DNA from: HRBIN12 sp964640965
Lineage (GTDB): Bacteria; Actinomycetota; UBA4738; HRBIN12
Assembly: GCA_964640965.1 (NCBI GenBank)
Contig: CAZXJB010000055.1
Span: 1 to 17,466, forward strand
Direction of reading: 5' to 3'
DNA: 17,466 nt
Below the pieces are notes generated by a model that saw nothing but the letters and a program-made list of their open reading frames with translations, was not told the DNA's origin and did not search any database. How positions within the stretch are numbered: the stretch's first letter is position 1; each line of letters starts with the position of its first letter. A program made the position numbers and the translations under genes. Of this stretch, positions 7,060 to 12,868 are shown piece by piece.

Positions 7060-7067
7060 ATCATACT
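7060..7067. promoter_or_regulatory. Overlapping divergent -10 elements between pafB and DUF3866
   Basis: On the minus strand 7065-7060 reads TATGAT, a five-of-six match to TATAAT, nine bases from the pafB ATG. On the plus strand 7062-7067 reads CATACT, seven bases from the DUF3866 ATG. The boxes overlap by four bases, so both genes could not easily be initiated at once. Neither side has a good -35 box. The pafB box is much the better supported. Confidence 0.45.
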
Positions 7068-7074
7068 TCGGAGC

Positions 7075-8187
7075 ATGGGCCGCCCCCGCTCGCTCGTCCG
7101 GCTCCGCCGCGGGACCGTGCTCGAGGTCCTCGGCGAGCGCTCGGGCGCGGTGGAGCTCCGGGTGGAGGTCGGCGGCGCCCGCGCCCGAGCGCTCGCCTAC
7201 CCCGGGCTCGTCGGCCCCGTCGCGGCCGGGGACCGCGTCGTGCTGAACACCACCGCCGTCGAGCTCGGGCTCGGCACGGGGGGGCTGCACCTCGTCGTCG
7301 CCGTCGAGGGTGGCCCCTCGACCGACCTCGACCATGCGGGCCGCATCATGAAGGCCCGCTACACGCCCCTGCAGGCGGCGGTGCCCTCCGTGGAGGAGAC
7401 CCATCGCGAGGCGATCGAGGGGGCCGTCCGAGGCCTGCGCAACGCGCCGGTCGTGTGCGCCCCCCTCCACTCGATGATCGCCCCGATCGCGGCCGGGGCG
7501 AAGGCGAGCGCCGACGCGCGCATCGTGTACGTGATGACCGACGGCGCCGCCCTCCCCGGGGCCTTCTCCGAGCTCGTCCCCCGCCTGCGCGAGGTCGGGC
7601 TGCTCGACGGCTGGATCACCGTGGGGCAGGCCTTCGGCGGCGAGCTCGAGGCCGTGACGATCTGGTCGGGCCTGCTCGCCGCGACGGAGGTCCTCGGGGC
7701 GGAGGTCGTCGTGGTCGCCGACGGACCCGGGAACCTCGGGACCGAGACCACCTGGGGGGTCTCGGCGCTCGGCTCGGGGCACGCGCTCATGGCCGCCGCG
7801 ACGCTCCGGGGGCGGCCGGTCGCGGCCCTGCGGATCTCCTTCGCCGACCCCCGGCCGCGCCACCGGGGCGTCTCGCACCACTCGGTCACGATCCTCCGCG
7901 ACGTCTGCCGGACCGACGTGAACGTCGCCGTGCCGTCCCTCGAGGAGCCCGAGCGCTCGGTCGTGTGGGACGCGCTGCGGGCGGCGCGGCTCGAGGAGCG
8001 TCACCAGCTCGTCGAGGCCGATGGCCGCCCCGCCCTCGAGGAGCTCGAGCGCCGGGGCGTGCGCGCGACGTCGATGGGTCGAGGGCCGGCGGAGGACCCC
8101 GCCTTCTTCCTCGCGGCGGGCGCCGCCGGCGTGATGGCCGGTCGGATGGCGGCCGGCTCGCGACGCTACCGCGACCTCGGCCGCTGA
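7075..8187 (+). CDS. DUF3866 family protein
   Basis: This is a 370-residue protein that I recognise as the DUF3866 family, found in Actinobacteria and some Firmicutes; its function is unknown. Hallmarks are RRGTVLEVL near the N-terminus, a beta-rich first region with GDRVVLNTTAVELGLGTGG (52-70) and KARYTPLQ at 93-100. An alternating beta/alpha region follows with IVYVMTDGAALPGAFS, ITVGQAFGGELEAVTIWSGL and VVVADGPGNLGTETTWG; it ends in the GVSHHSVTIL segment. It looks cytoplasmic and enzyme-like, with Gly-rich turns, but no catalytic residue can be assigned. It is the only plus-strand gene, divergent from pafB and convergent with pafA. The ATG at 7075 has GGAG only one base upstream, too close to act as a normal ribosome-binding site, so a very short leader is likely. 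Confidence 0.88.
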   Translation: MGRPRSLVRLRRGTVLEVLGERSGAVELRVEVGGARARALAYPGLVGPVAAGDRVVLNTTAVELGLGTGGLHLVVAVEGGPSTDLDHAGRIMKARYTPLQAAVPSVEETHREAIEGAVRGLRNAPVVCAPLHSMIAPIAAGAKASADARIVYVMTDGAALPGAFSELVPRLREVGLLDGWITVGQAFGGELEAVTIWSGLLAATEVLGAEVVVVADGPGNLGTETTWGVSALGSGHALMAAATLRGRPVAALRISFADPRPRHRGVSHHSVTILRDVCRTDVNVAVPSLEEPERSVVWDALRAARLEERHQLVEADGRPALEELERRGVRATSMGRGPAEDPAFFLAAGAAGVMAGRMAAGSRRYRDLGR

Positions 8188-8210
8188 GGGCGACGGCCCG
8201 GCCGGACCGG

Positions 8211-8226
8211 CTCACATGCTCACATG
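8211..8226. repeat. Perfect tandem duplication of an 8-mer at the pafA stop codon
   Basis: The plus strand reads CTCACATG twice without a gap, at 8211-8218 and 8219-8226. The second copy contains the pafA stop codon and the first lies in the 32-bp convergent gap. No clear terminator with a U-tract is seen in this gap. Confidence 0.6.
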
Positions 8227-9578
8227 TGCGCGATGAGCTGCTCGACGCGCTCGTCCTGCGCCCGGAACGGGTCCTTGCAGAGCACCGTCCGCTGCGCCTG
8301 GTCGTTCAGCTTCAGGTGCACCCAGTCCACGGTGTAGTCGCGGCGCTTCTGCTTGGCGTGCCGGATGAAGTCCCCCCGCAGCTTCGCGCGGGTCGTCTGG
8401 GGCGGCTCCCGCATCGCGCGTTCGACGTCGCGCTCGGAGACGGCGCGTCGGACCCGTCCCGCCTTCTCCATCACGTAGTACAGGCCCCGGGCTCGGTTCA
8501 CGTCGTGGTACGCGAGATCGAGCATCGCGACCTTGGCGGAGGACAGGGCGAGCCCGTGCCGCTCCCGGTACCGATCGATCATCAGCATCTTCGCCACCCA
8601 GTCGACGCGGTCGGCGAGGAGGTCCAGCTCGCCTGCCTCGAGGGCGTCGAGCGCCAAGGTCCACTCGGCGAGCAGCAGGCGCGAGCGCTCATCGGCGCCG
8701 CGGCGCTCGAGGAAGCGCGAGACGCGCTCGTGGTACTCGCGCTGGATCTCGACGGCGGTGAGCTCGCGGCCGTTCACCAGGCGAACCCTCCTGCGGCACC
8801 CGACGTCGTGGCTGATCTCCCGGATCGCCCGGATCGGGTTCTCGAGGGTGAGGTCGCGCATGACGGTGTTGGCTTCCAGCATCCGCAGCACGAGGTCGGT
8901 GATGCCCACCTTCAGGAAGGTGGTCCACTCGCTCATGTTCGAGTCCCCGACGATCACGTGGAGCCGGCGGTAGCGCTCGGCATCGGCGTGGGGCTCGTCC
9001 CGGGTGTTGATGATCGGCCGCGAACGCGTGGTCGCGCTCGAGACCCCCTCCCAGATGTGCTCGGCCCGCTGGGCGATGCAGAACTGGGCCCCACGCGGCC
9101 CGAGGAGCACCTTGCCGGCCCCGCACCAGATCTGCCGCGTCACGAAGTACGGGATGAGGATGTCGGCGAGGCGCCCGAACTCGCCCTGCCGCGCCACGAG
9201 GTAGTTCTCGTGGCATCCGTACGAGTTCCCCGCCGAGTCGGTGTTGTTCTTGAACAGGTAGACCTGCCCGCTGATGCCCTCCTCGTGGAGGCGGACCTCG
9301 GCCGCCGCCAGCAGCGCCTCCAGGATGCGTTCGCCGGCCTTGTCGTGCGCGACCAGGTCGAGCACGTCGTCGCACTCGGGGGTGGCGTACTCGGGATGCG
9401 AGCCGACGTCCAGGTACAGCCGCGCCCCGTTCTCCAGGAACACGTTCGAGGAACGGCCCCAGTGCACGACCCGTCGGAACAGGTACCGGGCCACCTCGTC
9501 CGGGGACAGGCGGCGCTGACCGCGGAACGTGCACGTCACGCCGTACTCGTTCTCCAGCCCGAAGATCCGCCGGTCCAT
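8220..9578 (-). CDS. pafA: Pup-protein ligase PafA
   Basis: PafA forms the isopeptide bond between the C-terminal glutamate of deamidated Pup and a substrate lysine, using ATP. At 452 residues it matches the M. tuberculosis protein length. The glutamine-synthetase-like core is intact. Glu9 and Glu11 in FGLENEYG are metal ligands or neighbours. Asp57 in LYLDVGSHPEYATPECD is the catalytic base. FKNNTDSAGNSYGCHENYL, SSATTRSRPIINTRDEPHAD and RRLHVIVGDSNMSE form the nucleotide and Pup sites. The C-terminal VDWVHLKLNDQAQRTVLCKDPFR domain is near-identical to mycobacterial PafA as I recall it. It lies 65 bp downstream of prcA and converges on DUF3866 (32 bp between stops). The ATG has no Shine-Dalgarno sequence, and TACACT lies six bases upstream. 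pafA therefore probably has its own leaderless promoter. Confidence 0.98.
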   Translation of the reverse strand: MDRRIFGLENEYGVTCTFRGQRRLSPDEVARYLFRRVVHWGRSSNVFLENGARLYLDVGSHPEYATPECDDVLDLVAHDKAGERILEALLAAAEVRLHEEGISGQVYLFKNNTDSAGNSYGCHENYLVARQGEFGRLADILIPYFVTRQIWCGAGKVLLGPRGAQFCIAQRAEHIWEGVSSATTRSRPIINTRDEPHADAERYRRLHVIVGDSNMSEWTTFLKVGITDLVLRMLEANTVMRDLTLENPIRAIREISHDVGCRRRVRLVNGRELTAVEIQREYHERVSRFLERRGADERSRLLLAEWTLALDALEAGELDLLADRVDWVAKMLMIDRYRERHGLALSSAKVAMLDLAYHDVNRARGLYYVMEKAGRVRRAVSERDVERAMREPPQTTRAKLRGDFIRHAKQKRRDYTVDWVHLKLNDQAQRTVLCKDPFRAQDERVEQLIAHM

Positions 9579-9584
9579 GGGGGA

Positions 9585-9590
9585 AGTGTA
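9585..9590 (-). promoter_or_regulatory. Candidate -10 element of a leaderless pafA promoter
   Basis: The minus strand reads TACACT, then TCCCCC, then the pafA ATG at 9578. The spacing puts the expected transcription start on the A of the ATG. No ribosome-binding site exists in the six bases. A hairpin after prcA lies just upstream, consistent with a separate transcription unit. Confidence 0.55.
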
Positions 9591-9616
9591 GGGCGGGAGC
9601 GTCGGACGATGGTGCA

Positions 9617-9638
9617 GGCGGCGGGGCGAGGCGCCGCC
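9617..9638 (-). terminator. Hairpin after prcA, possible terminator or RNA-processing element
   Basis: A perfect seven-base-pair GC stem (GGCGGCG at 9617-9623 pairing with CGCCGCC at 9632-9638) encloses an eight-base loop. It begins five bases after the prcA stop. It lacks a U-tract, as many actinobacterial terminator candidates do. It may separate the proteasome operon from pafA. Confidence 0.45.
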
Positions 9639-9643
9639 GCGGA

Positions 9644-10333
9644 TCAGCCGGTCGCGAGGTAGCCGGCGATCTCCTCGTCGCCGAGCCGCCGGAACTTCCG
9701 CCGCGTGGGCCGCGTGCGGTCGAGCACGCCGGCCTCGACGATGTCCGGCCCGATCTCGCGGCCCTCGACGGCCGAGATCGCCCGGACCGCCTCGCGCACG
9801 GCGGTCGCGAGGTCCCACTCCGGCCGGTACGCGTCCTTGATGGCCCCGGTGAGATCCTCGGCATGTCCCCCGATCGCGACGCACCCGTGCTCGTCGGTGA
9901 CGGTCCCGTCGAACAGGACGTGGTAGAGCTCGTTGCGGCCGCCGTCGTCGGCGACCTCGGCGACGAGGAGCTCCACCTCGTAGGGCTTCATCTGCTGCGT
10001 GAAGATCGTCGCGAGGGCCTGCGAGTAGGCGTTGGCGAGATCCTTGGCCCGGACGTCCTCCCGGCCGTACGCATACCCGCGCAGGTCCGCCAGGCGGACC
10101 CCCGCGATCCGCAGCTCCTCGAACTCGCTGTACTTGCCGACGCCGGCGAAGGCGATCCGGTCGTAGATCTCGCTGATCTTGTGCAGGGTGGCGCTCGGGT
10201 TCTCGGCCACGAAGAGGATGCCCACGGCGCACTCGAGCCCGACGACGGACTTGCCCCGGGCGATGCCCTTGCGGGCGAACTCCGAGCGATCCTTCATGAG
10301 CTGCTCGGGCGGCACGTACGGCATGAAGCTCAT
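9644..10333 (-). CDS. prcA: 20S proteasome alpha subunit PrcA
   Basis: PrcA forms the outer rings of the 20S proteasome, gates the pore and docks the ARC unfoldase. The 229 residues begin MSFMPYVPPEQLMKDRSEFARKGIARGKSVVG, the alpha-subunit N-terminal gate and H0 helix. The family signatures ILFVAENPSATLHKISEIYDRIAFAGVGKYSEF, ADLRGYAYGREDV and IFTQQMKPYEVELLVAEV follow. There is no catalytic N-terminal threonine, as expected for an alpha subunit. The ATG at 10333 overlaps the prcB stop (ATGA, four bases), so translation is coupled. An ATG at residue 4 is also possible. It is somewhat shorter than the mycobacterial protein (about 248 residues), lacking part of the C-terminal tail. Confidence 0.97.
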   Translation of the reverse strand: MSFMPYVPPEQLMKDRSEFARKGIARGKSVVGLECAVGILFVAENPSATLHKISEIYDRIAFAGVGKYSEFEELRIAGVRLADLRGYAYGREDVRAKDLANAYSQALATIFTQQMKPYEVELLVAEVADDGGRNELYHVLFDGTVTDEHGCVAIGGHAEDLTGAIKDAYRPEWDLATAVREAVRAISAVEGREIGPDIVEAGVLDRTRPTRRKFRRLGDEEIAGYLATG

Positions 10334-11133
10334 CGGGCGCGCTCCTCGAGGATCGCGCGGGCCGCGGCCGCGACCTCCTCGTCGGGCACGTCCTGCGTGC
10401 CCTCGGCCGTGATCACGACGACGTTCGGCAGGATGCCCCGGACGATGTCGGGACCCCCGGTCGCGGCGTCGTCCTCGGCGGCGTCGATGAGCGCCTCGAC
10501 GGCCACGCGGATCGCCTCCTCGCGGGAGAGGCCCGGGCGCCAGCGCTTCTTCAGCGAGTTCTTGGCCGGCAGGCCCCCCGAGCCGGTCGTCTGGTAGTCG
10601 TCCTCCTCCCACCGACCGCCGGTGGCGTCGTAGTAGAAGATCCGCCCCTCGCGTCGACGCTCGTCGTAGCCGCCGAAGAGCGGGACGACCACGAGCCCCT
10701 GCATCGCGGCGGGGAGGTTATCGCGGATCATCTGTGCGAGGCGGTTGGCCTTGCCCTCCAGGGACAGCCGATCGCCGGTGATCTTCTCGTAGTGCTCGAG
10801 CTCGAGCTGGAACAGCTTCACGATCTCCACCGCCTGGCCGGCCGCCCCGGCGATCGCGATCGCCGATAGGTCGTCGGCCGGGAACACCTTGCGGATCTTC
10901 GCGTCGGCGATGTACGTGCCGGCCGTCGAGCGGCGGTCGCCGGCCATCACGACCCCGTCGGCGAACTTCAGGCCGAGCACGGTCGTGCCGTGCGGGGCGG
11001 CCGCGACCGCCCCGCCACCGGGGGCGGCGGGGAGCGCCTGGGGGCGAACGCGGGCCACCAGCTCGTAGAAGCTGGGATCGATCCCGATGGTGCCGTCGCC
11101 GGGGAGCGGCGAGCCCGCGGGCCGACCGCTCAC
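10330..11133 (-). CDS. prcB: 20S proteasome beta subunit PrcB
   Basis: PrcB is the catalytic subunit of the 20S core, an N-terminal-nucleophile threonine protease. The 267-residue precursor has a 49-residue propeptide ending in HG, and processing would expose Thr50 as Thr1 of the mature enzyme (TTVLGLKFADGVVMAGDRRST). Mature Asp17 and Lys33 are both in place, and GSGGLPAKNSLKK and TGGPDIVRGILP carry the remaining family signature. The start is GTG at 11133, overlapping the pup stop as GTGA. This is the expected pup-prcB coupling. A longer upstream frame is not credible because it would run through pup and dop. Confidence 0.97.
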   Translation of the reverse strand: MSGRPAGSPLPGDGTIGIDPSFYELVARVRPQALPAAPGGGAVAAAPHGTTVLGLKFADGVVMAGDRRSTAGTYIADAKIRKVFPADDLSAIAIAGAAGQAVEIVKLFQLELEHYEKITGDRLSLEGKANRLAQMIRDNLPAAMQGLVVVPLFGGYDERRREGRIFYYDATGGRWEEDDYQTTGSGGLPAKNSLKKRWRPGLSREEAIRVAVEALIDAAEDDAATGGPDIVRGILPNVVVITAEGTQDVPDEEVAAAARAILEERAR

Positions 11134-11327
11134 TGGCCGCCCTTCTGGACGTAGCTCTTGACGAACTCCTCGGCGTTCTCCTCCAGCACGGCGTCGATCT
11201 CGTCGAGGATCTCGTCCATCTCTTCCTTCAGCTTCTCGGCGCGCTCCGAGGCCTGCACCTGGCCGGCGTCCTCGCCCCCTGCCCGGCGCTGCGCCCGCTT
11301 CTGCTGCTGCTCCTGCTCCTTGGGCAC
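11130..11327 (-). CDS. pup: Prokaryotic ubiquitin-like protein Pup
   Basis: Pup is the protein tag for proteasomal degradation. The 65 residues have a Lys/Gln-rich disordered N-terminus, a central region predicted to bind the ARC coiled coil (about 26-55, SERAEKLKEEMDEILDEIDA) and the nearly invariant C-terminus ENAEEFVKSYVQKGGQ. It ends in Gln, so Dop must deamidate it to Glu before ligation. The start is GTG at 11327 with a strong AGGAGG five bases upstream. The length fits the family (about 64 residues). Lysines 3, 10, 32, 34, 57 and 62 are present; Lys62 corresponds in position to the mycobacterial Lys61 near the C-terminus. Confidence 0.98.
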   Translation of the reverse strand: MPKEQEQQQKRAQRRAGGEDAGQVQASERAEKLKEEMDEILDEIDAVLEENAEEFVKSYVQKGGQ

Positions 11328-11332
11328 GGCTC

Positions 11333-11338
11333 CCTCCT
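11333..11338 (-). promoter_or_regulatory. Strong Shine-Dalgarno sequence of pup
   Basis: The minus strand reads AGGAGG, GAGCC, GTG. This near-optimal site supports the GTG start and suggests pup is translated efficiently and independently of dop. Confidence 0.75.
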
Positions 11339-11347
11339 CGGTCCCAT

Positions 11348-11353
11348 ATCCTA
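11348..11353 (-). promoter_or_regulatory. Possible internal -10 element for pup-prcBA
   Basis: The 50-bp gap between dop and pup contains TAGGAT on the minus strand, 20 bases before the pup GTG, in the context GGTAGGATA that also precedes tatB. It would yield a leader of about 14 bases that includes the Shine-Dalgarno sequence. No -35 box is evident. Confidence 0.35.
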
Positions 11354-11377
11354 CCCGCGGCCACCGACGCGGCCGGT

Positions 11378-12862
11378 CTACGAGCCCAACAGGTACAGCA
11401 GGGTCGCCGGGTCCGGGGCCCGCTCCAGGATCTCCTCCACGTGCCGGCGGGTGCCCCGGAGCGGCTCCAGCATCGGTACCCGCTGGAGGGCCTCCCGGCC
11501 CACGTCGAAGATGATCGAGTCCCAGGAGGCGGCCGCGATGTGGTCCGGGTACCGCTCGATGCAGCGGCCCCGGAAGTACGCCCGGGTGTCCTCCGGCGGC
11601 TCGAGGACGGCCCGATCGATCTCGGCATCGGTCACGAGGCGCTCGACCTTGCCCGCGGCCGCGAGCCGGTGGTAGAGGCCCCGGTCCCGCCGCACGTCGT
11701 GGTACTGGAGGTCGATGAGCCGCAGCTTGGGGTCGGACCACTCCAGGGCGTCGCGCTCGCGGTAGCCCTCGAGCAGCCGGTACTTCGCGACCCAGTCGAG
11801 CTGCCGGTGCAGCGAGAGCGGATCGGTCTCGAGACCCGTCAGCACCTGCTCCCAGCGCGCGAGGATCTCGTCGTTCTCCTCGCTCGGGTCCTCCTGCTCG
11901 ACGTACTTCGCGGCCCGCTCCAGGTACTCCCACTGGACCTGGACGGCGGTCATCTGCCGTCCGTCCGCGAGCGCGATCTCCCGCGTGCAGGTGATGTCCC
12001 GGGAGACCTCGTGGAGCGCGGCGACGGGGTTCGCGAGCGAGAGGTCCGGCAGGTACTCGTCCTCGACCATCTTGAGCACGAGCGCCGTCGTGCCCACCTT
12101 GAGGAAGGTGGCGACCTCGCACAGGTTCGCGTCCCCGACGATGACGTGGAGGCGCCGGTACTTCTCCGGATCGGCGTGGGGCTCGTCCCTCGTGTTGATG
12201 ATCGGCCGCTTCAGGGTGGTCTCGAGTCCGACCTCGGCCTCGAAGAAGTCCGCGCGCTGCGAGAGCTGGTACCGGTGCCGGCCGCGCTGGTCCCAGGGCG
12301 CCTCGGCCCCGAGCTTCCCGGCCCCGGTGAACACCTGCCGGGTCACGAAGAACGGGATGAGGTCCCGGACGATCGCTGAGAAGGGCGTCGCGCGGTCCAC
12401 GAGGTAGTTCTCGTGGGTCCCGTAGGAGTTCCCCTTCCCGTCGCTGTTGTTCTTGTAGATCTGCAGCCGGAACCCGTCGGGCATGCGGGCGTGGAGCTCC
12501 CGGAGCGAGCGCTCGAGGATCCGCTCGCCGGCCTTGTCGTGGATCACGAGCTCCCGGGCGCTCGCGCACTCCGGCGTCGAGTACTCCGGGTGCGCGTGGT
12601 CCACGTAGTAGCGGGCGCCGTTCGGCAGGATGACGTTGGCGAGGCCCGGCTCCTCCTCGACGGGCTCGCGGATCTGCACCGGCTCGAACCCTCGGGCGTC
12701 GCGCATCGGCGACTCCTGCTCGTAGTCCCACCGGATCCGGCGGAGCGCACCCGCGAAGGTGGCGATGAGCTGGGAGGACGCGAGCACGGGGTTGAAGTCC
12801 GCACCGCCCGACCCGGCGATGCCGTACTCCGTCTCCGTGCCGATGACCTTCGGGATCGCCAT
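11378..12862 (-). CDS. dop: Pup deamidase/depupylase Dop
   Basis: Dop deamidates the C-terminal Gln of Pup and removes Pup from conjugates. The 494-residue length matches the family. It is a paralogue of PafA in the same fold, with GTETEYGI (Glu10 as metal ligand) and Asp88 in YYVDHAHPEYSTPEC as the catalytic nucleophile/base. IYKNNSDGKGNSYGTHENYL, VGLETTLKRPIINTRDEPHAD and RRLHVIVGDANLCE form the active site. The segment between residues 45 and 80 (WDYEQESPMRDARGFE onward) is the Dop-specific insertion that distinguishes it from PafA. The C-terminal AAASWDSIIFDVG and VPMLEPLRGTRRHVEEIL motifs are also Dop-type. ATG at 12862 lies six bases after the arc stop without a clear ribosome-binding site, so coupling is likely. 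Confidence 0.97.
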   Translation of the reverse strand: MAIPKVIGTETEYGIAGSGGADFNPVLASSQLIATFAGALRRIRWDYEQESPMRDARGFEPVQIREPVEEEPGLANVILPNGARYYVDHAHPEYSTPECASARELVIHDKAGERILERSLRELHARMPDGFRLQIYKNNSDGKGNSYGTHENYLVDRATPFSAIVRDLIPFFVTRQVFTGAGKLGAEAPWDQRGRHRYQLSQRADFFEAEVGLETTLKRPIINTRDEPHADPEKYRRLHVIVGDANLCEVATFLKVGTTALVLKMVEDEYLPDLSLANPVAALHEVSRDITCTREIALADGRQMTAVQVQWEYLERAAKYVEQEDPSEENDEILARWEQVLTGLETDPLSLHRQLDWVAKYRLLEGYRERDALEWSDPKLRLIDLQYHDVRRDRGLYHRLAAAGKVERLVTDAEIDRAVLEPPEDTRAYFRGRCIERYPDHIAAASWDSIIFDVGREALQRVPMLEPLRGTRRHVEEILERAPDPATLLYLLGS

Positions 12863-12868
12863 CCGCGC

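Noticed and set aside
7066..7100. PafBC-type recognition motif upstream of pafB (autoregulation)
   Set aside because: I looked upstream of TATGAT for the mycobacterial-type TGTCRGTG element at the expected eight-base spacing and did not find it.
8188..8219. Bidirectional terminator between DUF3866 and pafA
   Set aside because: The gap is GC-rich with only short CCGG repeats; no stem longer than about four pairs with a U-tract was found.
7053..9662. Plus-strand 869-codon frame spanning DUF3866 and pafA
   Set aside because: It crosses two real genes in a wrong frame, with Arg/Gly/Pro-rich sequence and no recognisable motif.
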